A DNA stretch of 64,000 nucleotides from Macquaria australasica (GCA_005408345.1 SEMN01000334.1:495930-559929), one strand, 5' to 3'. Counted from the first letter of the stretch, positions 38,118 through 52,494 are shown. Notes: a model not told the origin generated them from the letters alone. Numbers and translations are program-made.

Positions 38118-38617
38118 GTCAGTACACAAACACACAAGTTATTTACTCTCAGCTTCAGACTTGAAGACTTCTTTTTCTTAAATTAAGAAAATGCTCGTGT
38201 GAGATTACGGCACTCGTCCACATGGGCCGTGTGCCATTCTGTGTTTATGCCAAGACCATGAATTTATTCATGGAAAAAGTAGATTATAGCTTCCAAACCT
38301 TGAATGGACTATAACGGGTTATATAACAGCACAGTTAAATCAGCAGGTGAATGGCTAACATTACAAGAGGCACTGAATTGATTGCATCATGGAAGTATAT
38401 TTGGAAAAAGTCATACATGTGCCACCTTACGACTAAAGTTTTTCTGCATGATTTGGCAAAAAGTCTTAAATTTGTTTTTGGTTTTGTCATAAAGTTTTAA
38501 ACGTTGTCAGATATTTGGGATATTTGCAGACTCACATTGAGTCAGTCCGGCTCCACATGGATCCTGTCTGTCGGATTCAAACTCTGCCAGCTGAATGACG
38601 ACAGGCAGACTGAGGAT

Positions 38618-38618
<1 letters not shown>

Positions 38619-38697
<79 letters not shown>
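38619..38697 (+). repeat. (AC)n microsatellite
   Basis: Uninterrupted run of 79 bases. A shorter TG array lies at about 38870-38896. Confidence 0.95.
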
Positions 38698-38699
<2 letters not shown>

Positions 38700-38864
38700 G
38701 GTACTAACATCCACAGAAACCTGTTTGCTCTCTGCTGAGAGGAAGAAATGGAGCAGAAATGACAGTGTGTAGTGTGTGTTTGCTCGCTTGTGAGTGCAAT
38801 GGGTCAATATGCAGCACGGTGCAGTGCAGACCCTATAAGACCGTAGTCTAGATGAATGCTGCTC

Positions 38865-38895
<31 letters not shown>

Positions 38896-39206
38896 CGCTC
38901 TACTCTGACCCCTGCTGGTTGTTGAGGGGATTACTAGAGGAATATGGCCGGTTGCTTTCTTTCTTTCTTTTCAAAACGTGTGGGATTATGAGGGCATACT
39001 TTTTTCTTTAGAGGACTTGGAAATCACTTTCCAGTTTTAATGCTTTAATTGAATTTATTACTACTAACTATTGTAAATGTAGAATAACTCTTTCTTTTGT
39101 TCTTTCTTTCTCATCCTTCTTTCCTTCCTCTCTCTGAATAGGTATTTACAGAGTAGATTTAAGTTGTGTCTGTCTGTATTTAAGCTGCAGCCTGTAGCTG
39201 CTTGTA

Positions 39207-39391
39207 GGGGTTGCAGCTAATAAATATAAAATTTAATTGCTGACCAAAAGGGATAATAAAGGGAAAATCCTCCCATTTTAGGGGCTGATCTTTCTCTCTA
39301 AAAGACTTAAATGATGAATTAATTATCAAAGTTGTCATGTAGTATGTTTGTCTGACCAACACATGATATTAATGACTAATTAATTTCAGCA
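39207..39391 (+). repeat. Short hAT-related interspersed repeat, copy 4
   Basis: Starts GGTTGCAGCTAATAAAT, contains GATGAATTAATTATCAAAGT and TTTGTCTGACCAAC, ends ATTAATTTCAGC. Rearranged and diverged. Confidence 0.5.
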
Positions 39392-40964
39392 TCCAGTCTG
39401 CTCACCTGTTAGCCAACAGTGGTTCAGCTGGTTCAGCTGTGATGAGTTGTGTTGATGAATGTCGATCAAGAATTCATAATTTGCACCTGTTTACATCACC
39501 AGAAGCATGATGGGAACCCTGATGGGAAAAACTTGTATCATATCCCTCCCATTGATGGCAAGGTATGCTGAAAATACCAATAAATGACATCGCTAGCTAA
39601 GACATGTAGTGTAAATAAAGGGTGAAAACTGAGCAGAAGAGATAAATATACATATGTATAGTACTCAGTTTACAGAGAGCAGATCTACAGTATACACCAT
39701 AAAGGAGTTTAAAACGGGTATAAAATACAGTAAAATACTGTAGCATTAAGTAGTATAACGCAGTAAAATTGCGTTAAAGTGCAATAGAAAGTGCAGTCAC
39801 ACACATAAGGATGTGCATCGTGATACATTAAATATACATTACAAAAAAATAATCATAAGCCATGTGGCAATGAAAAGTAATAAAAATGGTTGCAAGAATA
39901 ACTTCAGGATCAGGTTTAGGATGAGAATTAAAACAACAGCCTGAAACAAGACTGTGACCTCTTTTAAACACAAACTGTGGTGGAAACTCCACCAGCAGAT
40001 GGTGTCAGTGTGTAATGTGAAGAACATCACCAACAGCTTTGTCTCATATCTGTTGTATGCTCCAGCCACTGTGTGAACAACGTATGTATGATAACGACAA
40101 CTTGTGACTCACTGTCAACTCTAAAAAACTCACGAAAATGAGTTGCATGTTCATCAGATCTCAACAGACTCGGCACATGAAGACAGTAAATACTGTGGCA
40201 GGGATAAAATACATTGTTTTTGAGCGTCTGTGGTTGGGCTGGTTAAAGGACCGCCGTCTGTGGTGAGCATTAGTCGGACAAGAATCCACAAAGCCAAAAT
40301 TTTGGCTCGTTTGAATGACTTCATTATTAGCTGTTTCTTCCCTCTCTGTGCCTCTCTGAGAGGGGTTGGTTGATGCAGCCGGCAGGAAACTGTAGCCTGG
40401 ATTTAAAATGGAAAATGTGATGTGCAGAGTTATTCTAGTTGAGCAAATAATCGCAGGTTATTATGTTTCTCAAGGGCAAGTTTATTAATGTTTTCCTTTT
40501 TCTTAGCAGTCTCTCCTCTCTCCTGTACGCTCTGTCTCTCTGACCTGTTTCACTCTCTGTCACTCTGTTTCTTAGTAAACAGCGGCTCATGCACATCATA
40601 TTTCAGTCCAGCGTTGTTCCTCAGGGTCACGGCCATCAGAGTTTTTATATTACTGGGCTTAAAGCTCCATCTCGTGGCTTGAACTGACTTCCATTAGGAT
40701 TTAGGAAGAACACCTGAGCCCCTCTGGCTCACTTGTCCTGTTTTTCACCCGTCTCTTTTCTTCTCTTCGGCTTTTCTTCTTACCTTTTGTGTCATATTTT
40801 ATAAAAGTATTCCATTTTGTAGAGGGTGATGTCTGCTTTTTCTCATAATTTTGCTGTCATTTTTAAACTTAATAGTGCTGTTTTAAAAGAAAGTCACAGT
40901 TTAACTTTTTTCCGGGCTGCTTTCTTTGTTGTGACTGTTCTTCCTTTGTCTTTTCTGAATTTGC

Positions 40965-41090
40965 TTTTAATTGTTTGTATTGTACTGTATCTGCCCAGGG
41001 ACTGCAGATTTAAGTTAATTAGCTATGAAGCTAACTCTGGCTCAACGGTTGTATTGTGCATGGCCCCTGTTAAATAAAATAACCTAAACA
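40965..41090 (+). repeat. Non-LTR retroelement 3' tail
   Basis: TGTATCTGCCCAGGGACTGC followed by GGCCCCTGTTAAATAAAATAA looks like the common fish LINE tail that ends in an AAATAAA simple repeat. Family not determined. Confidence 0.4.
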
Positions 41091-41384
41091 AATGTTGACC
41101 TGGGATTATATCCTTCCATATATCCAAATATATATATATATATATACAATATATTCTTGTTCATGTTTAAATTAAAATCCACAATGCGTATAAATATTAT
41201 TTTCATTACTGCTGTTAGATGTTTTCGTCCATTTGCCCCTTCAAAATACTTTCCTCAAAATAAAGGAAGAAAGGCACATGTAAGAAACACATGTCTCTAA
41301 CTGTAATGGTGAAATGTACAATACAACAACAGCCCTCATCGCCTTCATCATCATCACTGTCAACATAAATACTGAGCATAATGC

Positions 41385-41500
41385 AGGTTTTTTCGGGGAG
41401 TTTTCCTGATCTGAATCGAGGTCTAAGGACAGAAGGTGTCGTATGCTGTACAGACTGTAAAGCCCCCTGAGGCAAAATAAATAATATTGACTTGACTTTT
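41385..41500 (+). repeat. Non-LTR retroelement 3' tail
   Basis: GGGGAGTTTTCCTGATCTGA, GTCTAAGGACAGAAGGTGTC and CTGTAAAGCCCCCTGAGGCA, then ATTGACTTGACTT. This is the typical layout of a teleost LINE 3' end with a short tandem tail. Confidence 0.6.
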
Positions 41501-41741
41501 ACTGAGGACATGTACCTAAGTAATAGCCAATATACCGTTCTCACATGTTGCTAAACAGTAAATGTTGATATTTTACCTGGCCCTGCTTGACATGACATCA
41601 CATCATGCGGCTGCAGGACGAGGATCAGTGTTTAAGAACTGATTCAGCCTCTGTGTTGTGGATTAAAAAGTAATAGACAGGAAACGTCCTCCCTCAGGGT
41701 CTCTGTGTTTGTGTTGTTAGCACCCGTGTTGTAAATGTGTC

Positions 41742-41995
41742 CCCCTGTGTGTGTGTGTGTGTGTGTGTGTGTTCATGTGTTGGGGAAAACATTTGTGGAC
41801 GTCCAGATGGTGTTTACCTCTTGACTAATGGACGTCCTCTCCCTCTGACACACTTCTGTTTGAGTGCATGTGTTTCTGGGCTAACAACAGAGTGCCTCGT
41901 CTGGTAACCCCTGTAAGTGCAAGGTGGTGTGTGTGTGTATGTGTTTCCAAAAAATTGCCCAGAATGCTCAGCACCTGGACAGTATATTATGTTCT

Positions 41996-42026
<31 letters not shown>
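41742..42026 (+). repeat. Short TG and CA arrays
   Basis: A TG run (about 41742-41772) and a CA run (about 41996-42020) separated by unremarkable sequence. Confidence 0.7.
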
Positions 42027-42027
<1 letters not shown>

Positions 42028-42295
42028 AGAAAGAAGAAATAGTCCTTTTGGTCCAGAGTGTCTTTGAGAGCTCAGTTTTGATAAAGCAGCTTCTCTCACT
42101 GACAAGGTGAAACTTTTCAATAACACAATCAGATTAGCATATTATTAGCATTTGTTTTGGAGGGAAAAAGAAATGAAAGACTCTGCTGGAAGGGGAATAC
42201 GGGCCTGAAGATGAAACTGCTGTATTGTTGCAGCCTGTGCTCAAGTTTTTTTCTTTTTTTGGTCATTAAACGCAGTGAGACTCAGCAGGGAGGGA

Positions 42296-42296
<1 letters not shown>

Positions 42297-42358
<62 letters not shown>
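42297..42358 (+). repeat. (AC)n microsatellite
   Basis: Uninterrupted run of 62 bases. Confidence 0.95.
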
Positions 42359-42361
<3 letters not shown>

Positions 42362-44054
42362 AGTTGGAAACGAGATCACAACCAGATTCAGGTGAATAAA
42401 AAAGCTCTCGCCTTGTTGTTTATCTGTTTACCCACCACATAAAACAACCCTCTGTCATTCAGACAGGTCTGGAGACTGAGAGAGAGTTTAAACTGTGTTT
42501 TACCTTCAAGTGTTAGTTTGATATTTTGGAAATATTTGGCTTTTTACTTTCTTTTCAAGTTAAGAAGATCAATATGAATGAAGTTTATCACACAGGACAC
42601 ATTGAAACATTAGCAAGTTCATTAATATGTTTTTATTGTATTTATTTATTTATTATATGCAGCATCTACGTAAATTTGCGATCTGCTTTTGCAGGACAAA
42701 TAATGATATCTTTGCATTTCTTGGAGATATTCTCATTTATTTAGTTTTCTTCTTTTTTCCTCTTTATTCCTTAATGTTGAAGATAAATGACCACACCAAG
42801 GCAGAGTGGATGGATAGGTTGGTTTTGTTTTGTATTTATATTCAGTATATGTTGTACAGATATTGTGAAATAAAAAAATAATAATAATCACAGAGCTGGA
42901 GTCAGGGCATGTTTAGTGTAGCTTAGCATAAAGACTGGAAGCAGGGGGAAACAGCTAGCCTGGCTCTGTTCAAACTTAAGAAATGCCTCCAAAGCTGTCG
43001 AATTAAGAGGTTATATCTTGTTTAACCCGTACGCTACTTTCATCTTAGAAACATGAGACAAACTGTTCTCTGCAAGATGTTCATGAATGCATAATAAATC
43101 ATGAATAAATCCCAGAATAAACCAAGCAGTGCTCAGACATACTGCGTGTAGGCAGTTCTTTGTGAAGTACACCTGCTGTCTGCAGACGTCAGGCCTCGGC
43201 CTCACTGACCTCATCATCCATCGTGGTGTGTGTGGCGGGGGGGGGGGCGGGCGGGCTGACGCAGCTGCCACTTAAATATACATGAGAACATGTTGAATAA
43301 TTACTGCGCTCTTACCTTGTCTCTCCCGTTGTGACTGACAGAGACAATGACGGAGACGGCCGCTTTAACGGCTCGTCAGGCTTTGATATCGGAGCAGTTT
43401 TTCCACAGGATGGACTGAGATGCAACACTGATTCCACCTGTGATTGGAAATCAGAACTGATTGGAGCGAGTCAGTTCTGGTCCAGGTGTGTTTGCTGTTG
43501 ACAGTTAAAAAGATAAAATGATACTGTGTGTGAGAATTGTTCCCAGTTGTTCCCATTAAGATTATTTCAGGCAGGTTTGTCATGTTCATAATGAGTGTGT
43601 GCTGGAGAATATGTACAAAAGTGGCCAATCTGAATTTCTCTGAGGACTCGACCCAACCCTCCCAGTACAACGCTCTGTGTTGCACATGTACGTTCATCCA
43701 AAACTTCATCTAAATTTGGACTTTGATTCTACCGTTTCTTTGCTTATTTAGCACAAAAGGTTGATGGAGATCTATTTTTGTTTTGGTCTGTTTTGGACAA
43801 TTAGCGTTTTCACAGGATTTTGAGGTTTGTGCAGCCTTTGTGCCTGTCGTTAAGTTTGTACACCATCGTCTTTACTGTTAAAGGCAGAAAGACGCTCTGG
43901 TATTAGCTATTCCCCCAGAGACACTGGGATGAACAGGCTGAAGCAACACGTATACTACAGCAGCTTTTATGGGGAATTCCTCATTTTCTTCAGACAAAAA
44001 CATATGACATCAAAAAATCTATAAAAATACAATAAGATTAAGAGTCTACAGCCA

Positions 44055-44262
44055 TGCTAGCGGCTGAGACTGATGGGAATGTCATTCATTTTGCAGGTAT
44101 TTTTGACCTGATGATGGCACTAGATGAAAAGTTAAGGGATCACCAAAGTCCTGTGGGACATATGACTGTCTGTACCAAGTTTCATGGCAATCCATCCAAT
44201 AATTGTTGAGACATTTCACCACAAATGTCAACCTCGTGGAAAATACAAAGACCATCTTGGAT
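44055..44262 (+). repeat. Dispersed teleost repeat, 3' part
   Basis: GCTGAGACTGATGGGAATGT, GATGATGGCACTAGATGAAA and TTTCATGGCAATCCATCCAA are landmarks of a repeat widespread in fish. The segment 52918-53160 appears to be the other half of the same family (GCTAACATGCTAA-rich, ending GGTGCTAGATGAAA). Confidence 0.5.
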
Positions 44263-45281
44263 GGCAAGCAGCAGGTTACTGATGAGTTACTGATAATCCA
44301 TTAATGATGTCATCATGTCATATCCTCTCAAGTATATTCACATAGAGGTAGTTGATGGAAGCACACGCTGATTCACATTTTATTTTGCCTAAAGTTAAGA
44401 AATTCATGTAAAATGTATGCAACAACTGAATTGAAACATAGCTATTGCAAGAGCGTGATTGTGGTGTTTTCATGGGCTTCACTATTTGCAGATGCCTCCT
44501 GGTGGTGGTTGATGCAAACAGCAACTACTGCTTCTTAAAGTGAAAAAGCAAATCATCTGAAGTCGTTTTGTTTCGTATTGTTCATTCTGGAGAAAATGGG
44601 CCAAATGAAACCAGTAAAATCTCGTATGTGTTTCTGTCTGACTGCAAGATGTTTGCTGGTGAAAAGCACAGCGGAGCAGAAGAGGGCAGAGACTGCAGTG
44701 ATGACTCATGGTGAAGGACTCTCAGAGGAGATGGTGAACAGAAAGAGCACAGGGTGTGTGTGCTCGTCTGTTTCACACAGCTTATCTCCTCCTTGCATAT
44801 CTGCATGATGTCTCTCCTGCTTATTTTCACACACACACACCTCTTCATCTTGCCACAGGCTGTCAGTTGTCCTTGTCATGAGCATGATTCATAGCTAAAG
44901 GTGGAAACTGTGTTCTTGTACTGTTCTGACTTCACCTGCTGAGAAGCAGCAGGACACACATGCCTGTCGTGTATATATAGATACACACACACACACACAC
45001 ATTGCACACGTGCACACACACTCATTTACTTTACATTCTTGAGACAACAAAAAAGCACCTTTTTTAAGGCTGTTTAGTCTTTGAAAATGTTCAGTTTCAC
45101 TGTAGATTGTTGATATGACCCTGAAGGAAAACTCCCGCTCTTGAACTAGGTTCTTTAGATATATGTTAAAGCCTGATCTTCCTAAGTAGATCAAGAGAAA
45201 TCTGATGTTTACAGGAAGGAGAAATCAGTCAGACTTCTATTTTACAGCTTCTTAACAGGATAAGAACAGCAACATTTTTTG

Positions 45282-45570
45282 TTGAAGGGCTGGTTCACCC
45301 AACTTACCAAAAAACACATTTTCTCACGTACCTCTAGTAGTGTCTAATAATGCAGATAGTTTTGGTTCTGTTTGTCCATCTTCTGAGATATATATATCTG
45401 AGATTTCTCGCTTCACCCCAATACTGTAGAGACAAACAGGATGTTGTTTGCGTTGCTCAGTCTTGTCTTTGTAGAAGTTCTTCTCAAGATAACCTACAGA
45501 CTTCGCTGTGGACAGCTTCATTGGAACTACTTTCTACTAAAGAAATAGTCCCTATAAAAACCACTGACAT
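45282..45570. repeat. Probable dispersed teleost repeat
   Basis: GGCTGGTTCACCCAACTTAC, CAGATAGTTTTGGTTCTGTT and CTACTAAAGAAATAGTCCC match a fish repeat I recall. No second copy lies in the window. Confidence 0.4.
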
Positions 45571-48500
45571 TATGTTCTGTGGAACATCGAGAGTAACAGG
45601 GATTCCTGGGGAATGTAAGAACCACTGATGAAGTCATTTGTAATGAAATCTGTTCATTTCAACCAGAGCCTGATGGTTTGGATCATCCCTCATACTGTAT
45701 CCTCTCTACAGCTCGCAGACATGCCTAGTATACGAACATAGCTAAGCTTCCTTTGTCCTTCATGCTCAGATTAAGTTAGAGAGTGTGTGTGTGTGTGTGT
45801 GTGTGTTGAATGCATTGATCTATAAGACCGAGAAGGGCTTTTCCCATATGGATGAGAGATTCCATGCATTCCTTATCTATATCCCTTTCTTGTATAATCC
45901 CCTTAGTTATGAAACAGGGCTTTAAGACATTTTTTACCAAATATTAAGGCTTAAAATTACCTGGTTAGCATGTGTTGCAGCCAAGCTTTCTTTCCTTTTC
46001 ACACTTTTTTCCCGTCGTCTTTGCCACGCTTTGCCATTTTTATTTCAATTTCCCGTTATCTCTGTATTGTTGCTACCATTTCCTTCATTCCCATTCTGAC
46101 TCTGTCATCTTCTCTCTGTCTTCACTTCACTCGTTCTCCTTCCTTTCTCTCAGCTTTCATCTCTTGATCCTCTTCAAGTTGAGAGGGAGAGGCTTAAGCT
46201 CAGGAAGAGTCACTGGATGTGTTGGTGGAAGAAGGTACAGAGCCGAGTCGAGCTGGCAGGCGAACAGTAAGTGAGGTCTAGGTGAGAGACGAGTCCGCTC
46301 GGCTCGGCTCCACGCGACTGCAGTGTCCTTGTTTGAACCTGGACTCTGCAGTAGGAAGGAGACGCAGCAGAGAGTGCTTTTAGCAATAAACTACTTCACT
46401 TCAGACAGTGGCTGTCTCAGAAAATTTACCAGAATCTCCGTCAGTCAGTCTGCAATTTGATGAATTCTCTGGAGAAGTCGGGGAACATCACACTCATGTT
46501 ACAGAACTATAACAGGGCTGGGTCATCAGTATAACAGTGGTAGCTGACATTTTGATGAATCGTGATGTTGACCAGAGGGAACATGTATAAAGAAAAAAGG
46601 ACTTAAAATTAAGACAAAAACTAATTGAAAGAGTCTAGATAAATCCTATTTGGTGGTGGTGACGCGCTGCATTGGGCTCCAATCCGCCGATAAAATACAA
46701 AAGAAGAAAGTGGCCAGCCAAATCAGTAGCTAATCTAGCTAGCCTCGGCATGCTAGTAACCAGCCTTGGAGGCTACCACCTTGGTCCAGTGAACAGTCTG
46801 CTTTCCCACCGTCGGCCTCTCAGTCACCAGCGCCGACTTATCATTGGCCACATCAGTACCTGGCTTCGGCAAGGATATAGCCTCCTCCAACTTCTCAGTA
46901 GTCTTAATTTTGTCCCTTACCCTGCGCCATACCATAATGCTCCCTGGTGGAACTCCAAAATCAATGTTAAGTGTCTGTGAAACCTAAACTGCCAAAAAGT
47001 ATGAATGAAACCAAGCAAGCACTACACCAGAGAGCCACCCCTTTTTTTTCAAATGCAGAATTTACATCTACAGTAAACGAATGAGGACAGACAGGTGATG
47101 TACGTCGACAGTTATCCTCAGGTCATTTACTACCTGGACTGGCATGTATCTGCTAAGGCTCAGTGACCAAGGCCTGTAAGCTTATTATATATTTTTTAGT
47201 TAAGTGTGTTATAAAGAAATCTTTAATTTGAAGTACAACATTGTGACTTAATAGTCTATATGGAGCTTAATACATGCGTGTAAGAATGATGAGACAGGTA
47301 CACGGCACTCAAAGTCACATGACAACCTGACATCTAACTTCAAAGTTCAAGTTTACAAGAGTGCCTATCACACCCACATAACCAGAGTCTGTTTGAAATT
47401 TAAATCATTTTTAGTTGCAGTCCCAGTGGTTTGTTAGACTTAGCAATGATGCTGTTGATAGCAAAAAAGAGAAATCTGCCTGCTGCTGAAATGTGTCTCT
47501 GTTTTCTCTGTCAAACGTGAAGGGCAGCGAGGAAGCCGGGGTGGGGTGGGGTTACAGGTCTGACTTCCCATCTTACGTCTCACACCTCAGCAGACAAGAG
47601 AGTCGACAACTCCAGCGGAGCATCCCGTGATGAGACGGAGAATATTATGCAGAGGGTGGGATGGAGGGGAAAAGAGCAGCGCTGTGATGGACAGAAGAAA
47701 TAAATCAAGCCAGAGTGTAATAACAAATCTCATGGGGGGGGGGGCAGAGGGATTAAATCAGAGCTGGAGGTGAAGTGAACAGTCCTGTCTAGCCTTGTGT
47801 ACCTGCTGTCTGCTCTGTCAGAGGAACTGATGAATGCTGCACAGACGCGTCATTTTAATATCTTTCCATGCATATCTTGAACTGTTAAGAAGTTTACACA
47901 AGTCTGCAGGTTTATTTTCTCTTAACTTTCCCATGTCACTTAACAAACCGAATGTTTTTACCAAAAAAATATAAATTTTCCCCTTCTGGTTTATTTTTCT
48001 TAAAGTCGACAAATGACACAGAGCAGTTATGCTGCTGTGGCAGACACAAATAAAACAATTTAATATGTATATATATATTTATATTGGACTTCACCCTTCA
48101 CTTCAAGGGCCAAGAGAGTGTTTCCAGTATGTTCTTAACTTTTGAATGTGTCTACTTTATACATTACATAGTATTGGTTGAGAAGATTATAAAGCATACA
48201 TTTGCTATTAATATTAATACACTCATTTCTAATGACTGCTGGAACTCTCCTTTAAAATACTTTATTGGCCTAAATATCGGATCATTTTCATCATTTCAAC
48301 AGCTATTGTTTTTTTAGACTTATTTGATGATAAGCAACACTTAATCAGACTGGTCTTGTTGGGAGAATAAGTCCAAGGATGTGATAGTCTTCATGTTTTG
48401 AAGCCTTTTCTCTAGTAAAACTTAACCATGAAATTAAAGCAGAAAATCTGCAGTAAATGCCACATTCGTGTGGCTTGTCCAGTGTTTTCTTTAGTAAAGA

Positions 48501-48809
48501 GGTTGGGAGATGCTTGCGACTTGTTTTCCCTTGTCAGAAATGTATTTTGTTTGTGGCAGCAAAACGTGTTTCAGAAGCTGTAAAAAACTCTGATTAGCTC
48601 TAAAGGACACACTATAAATGGACTTAAAGAAACTCGCTAGCCTAGCAACAGGAAGCCTACAAACAACCCATAATGCAACACACTCTTAATCTGTCAGGCT
48701 CAGGGACCAGTACTGAATAAATATGGTACTTCCTGTAATGCAAACTACATCTCACGAGGTTGGTCTTAGCTGTGAGTTAGGGCTGTGCAGTGAACCTCAA
48801 TACTTTTTT

Positions 48810-49138
48810 CAGGGTTTGTACAAAGTCTTGAAAGTTTGGAAAGCGCTTAATTTCAACCGTTATGTTGTTAAGGTTAGGAATATGCTTGAATTTGAATATA
48901 CTACTTTAAAAATGTTTGATTTTAACATCTACACAGTCACTCATGTAAACCAAACATCTTTTAATATTTGAAATGAAATGATCCCGTCATCATATTTGTT
49001 TGTTGTCTCCTGGCATTTATAGCAACTATTTAGATATGATGATAAAGGCTTCGAGAGTCTGGAAATGTGTGGTTTAGGTACCTTGAAAGTGCCTGAAAAG
49101 CGCTTGAATTTTTCTCTTAAAAAGCTGTACGAACCCTG
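48810..49138. mobile_element. CAGGGTTC-family MITE, copy B (both ends intact)
   Basis: Ends CAGGGTTTGTACAAAG and AAAGCTGTACGAACCCTG are inverted (CAGGGTTyGTAC). Flanking octamers ACTTTTTT and TCTTTTGT match at 6 of 8, suggesting a hAT-type target duplication. 329 bp, non-coding. Confidence 0.8.
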
Positions 49139-50351
49139 TCTTTTGTTAACGATCAAAAGCTGGAATCAAATGTCTGCTCAAATTTGTAATCCTGATTATT
49201 TGATCAGATAGTTCCTGATTTAAGTCATTATAGTAAAGGATGTGAAAAATTACCGAAAATGTTGTTTTGACTGAATTATGATCTGGTTATAAGTAAAGAA
49301 GTCACTGTGACCAGCGATCACTATAAAAAGGTCTTTACTGCAAATTACTTTCACTTTGAAACTTTGAAACTTTGAAAGTCGGAGCAGCTATAAAGTCCTG
49401 TTTTCTTTTTTATGATCTTACTCCTAATGTGGTCCTTAATTACAAGATTTAAATAGGCTAATAAATAATTGAGGCATGCGACTGGTCTCACATAATAAAA
49501 GCTCTTTATACACCACAGCAGGAGTTTCGGGGGGATTGATTTCATAACAAACACTAACACCATTTTTTCAGAATTAGGATCATGTCCTGTTAGCTGTGCA
49601 GCCCCCGGGCTCTATCTGCTGCTCCTCTCCTCATTTGTCATCGCCGCAACCTTTACAGTTTTTCCTCACGGTGACAGACTATAATTGGGTGAAAATGTGA
49701 GGAGTGTATTCAACAGTGCCGGGGCCCCGGAGCCACCGGTCAGCTGCCGCTGAACCTGTAATTACCAGCAGCCTCCTCTGCATATCTGCCCACATATCTT
49801 CGTTAAGTCTCCTGTATCTGTTTTCTTGCTTTTCTGATTTCTTTTTACCATATTTGTTCATTTTCACCATCACTTACTTGTTCTTTCTGTCCTCACGTAT
49901 TAACTGTTTTCTCATTCGCTGCCTTCTTTTTCCCCCATCTTCTCTTCTTTTCTTCACACTTTGGGTTTCACCTCCTACCTTATTAGCAGCAAAGGGCTTT
50001 TAGCCTTCCAGCCAAGCATGGAAAAGGAGAGTTTTGGATGAATAGACCTAAGTGTTTTTTCCAATGTGTGTGTGTGTGTAAGAAAATATTAACCTGACTC
50101 CATTTCCAGCCCTGCAGATGTTCCACTACTTTGCAGCTAATGGGTAGAAGTCAGATGGGGAGTCCATGTTCTTGTGGTTTTCCTTTTTTTCCCTTTTCGG
50201 TTGGACTATATTTGGGCTAATTACCTCCTGCCTGCACACGACAATCATCCACAGAAACACAAAGTCTCACACTCCAACACACACCAGAATTAGGTTTATT
50301 GGTTCATTTGCTTCCACTTGATTTTTGACTATATTTAGTTAATTGCCTGCC

Positions 50352-50354
<3 letters not shown>

Positions 50355-50426
<72 letters not shown>
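50355..50426 (+). repeat. (AC)n microsatellite adjoining duplicated segment
   Basis: Uninterrupted run of 72 bases directly followed by the 110-bp segment that recurs at 53261. Confidence 0.95.
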
Positions 50427-50428
<2 letters not shown>

Positions 50429-50536
50429 TGTCATGCAAAAAATCACCTCCTGCAGTGAGATCCAGCATGAATGACTGCAGACAGCAATTAGGGCCAGACC
50501 ATGAAAAATGAAGTGTCTGCGTGTGATCAGTGCACA
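50427..50536 (+). repeat. 110-bp duplicated segment, copy 1
   Basis: By eye identical to 53261-53370, and both copies sit directly after an AC array. The sequence downstream here (to about 50960) is unique-looking, which suggests that this is the original location. Confidence 0.92.
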
Positions 50537-52494
50537 TTTGGAATTCACAGAGGGAAAACAAAGCACAACATCAGCCGAGGCTCCAGGCAACTAATTTCTC
50601 TGAAATAATTAGCCAACATAAAGAGGTTTTATTTTCAGGCTTTTCTGTGTCGCTTTTTCATAGTGGAGAAAATGGACTTGCTTCAAGTGGAAATCAGAAG
50701 TTGTTTTTTTTTTTTCTCTCAAGGAAAACTTAATCCATTTGTTCTGCCCTTCTGCATTTAAATGAGAATAAATGTGGGAGGAGCGTGTTAGGAAGAAATC
50801 TGGATGAAAACTGCAATTATGGATGGGATCGCAACCATCATCAGTTTGTCTAATATTACAATCTTGAGTCGAGCAAGGAGGCTCCGCATGTCGTTGCGGC
50901 GTCAGGCCGTGCACGGTGTCTCGTGCCAGTATTAACAAGGCTTTAAGGAGCGTTCATAAAGAAGGAAATACAAATATTATTTAGGGGATGCAAATTACGG
51001 TCGGGCAATATGGGTAAAGTGTATCACAATAATGAAAAGGATATTTTCCTATATTTATATATTTCTTGATATGTTTAAAAAAGTGAACTGTGTTCTACAG
51101 TCATGAATTTCATGAGACTAAACTCTTCATATGCATAAAACAAAAACTTAAGAACATTTGTTTCTGTGCACAGTTAAGTTTCACACCATCATCAGTGAGC
51201 TGGGAGGAGGTTTGGCCGTTTTGAGATGTTATATTGGTGTTTTCAGGTCGTCACTGTACTGTTGTTAACAAAAGTTGCTTTACACGCCTTCATTTCTTAA
51301 ATAGTGGCCTTTTATTTACTTAAAATGCAGAGAGAACAGGCTTATATTAGAGACGGGCCTTTTTGTCTAATCACTCCAGTTTAATAAGCATATTTAATCA
51401 TATTTTAGTAAAACGTCTCCCTGTTTTCTACAGTGCTCCTGTTTTACTTTGCTTTTTATACCACGTTTACCTTTTGTTTTGATCAATTGAGGAAAAGCAC
51501 TCATTTCCACAGCAAATACTTGATCAGTACAACAGCAGAGTCATGTCATCACACCACTCTACTTCTCTCACTTTCTCTTCACTAACAGAATAATACTTTT
51601 CATCTACTAAATTATTCCAGTCGCTTCTAGTTTGCAGCTGCTTCCACTAATGAAAGTTAACACTTCCTGCACAGATGTTTCACATTAAAAGCCTTACAGT
51701 GACTCCCTTTCCTGGTACTGTAGACTTCTGATGTAAAACATTTGCAGGAAGTATTATGTTTTATTCATGACATCTTAACCCAAAGTAAGTAACAAAAAGG
51801 AAAGTGAATGGAAACAGTATTCTGGCAGTTGTTTAAGTACCAACTTTTATTTGAGAATTTAAATTCTTGCATTCTTCAAATTTGTTTTAGAAATTTCTTG
51901 CTTTTCTGTGTCTTAGCTGCCATCTCAGCCCTCTACTTACATAAAGCTGAATCAGACTCTCATGAGATGGCCTTGTTGAAATAGATCATGTGTGTCTGTC
52001 TTCTTTTTCTGTAAATCCATCTCCTCCTCATCCCTCGTCCTCCTCACTGCTTCATTTAAGTGTTTGTCTGCATGTCTGGGTATAAGATGACAATTTAATG
52101 ATGCCAGTGGGGACAGCAGCAAGAAATAGATCCTGCAAAGAAAAACGGGACATAAATTAAAATGCAGAGCCAGTGGGTGGTTTCATAAACATACTGCAAC
52201 ACAAGTGACAGTTACAAGTGTAGAACTTCCTCAGTACAAATGGAAGAGTGAAGGTATGTGTGTGTGAGAGAGCTTACTGTTGGTTGTGTGTGCTAGCTTC
52301 ATGCCCCGGCCTCGATATCACACTCATTTAAGATGCCACAGCACGCTCTCAGCTTTTCATTCAGTCCTCTGCTGAAGTGTGAGAGGCTGCAGGCTGCTAA
52401 TGGATAGAAACCCTGTTAAAGTTATCAAAACGGAATTCATGGCCATTAGGCATCAGCTTATACTACTCGCTGCTTGATGCAGCACCCTTTGTTT

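Noticed and set aside
46640..46980. Open frames on both strands with a repeat-like GACGCGCTGCATTGGGCTCC start
   Set aside because: Possibly part of a dispersed fish repeat, but there is no domain, no ends and no second copy, so not annotated as an element.
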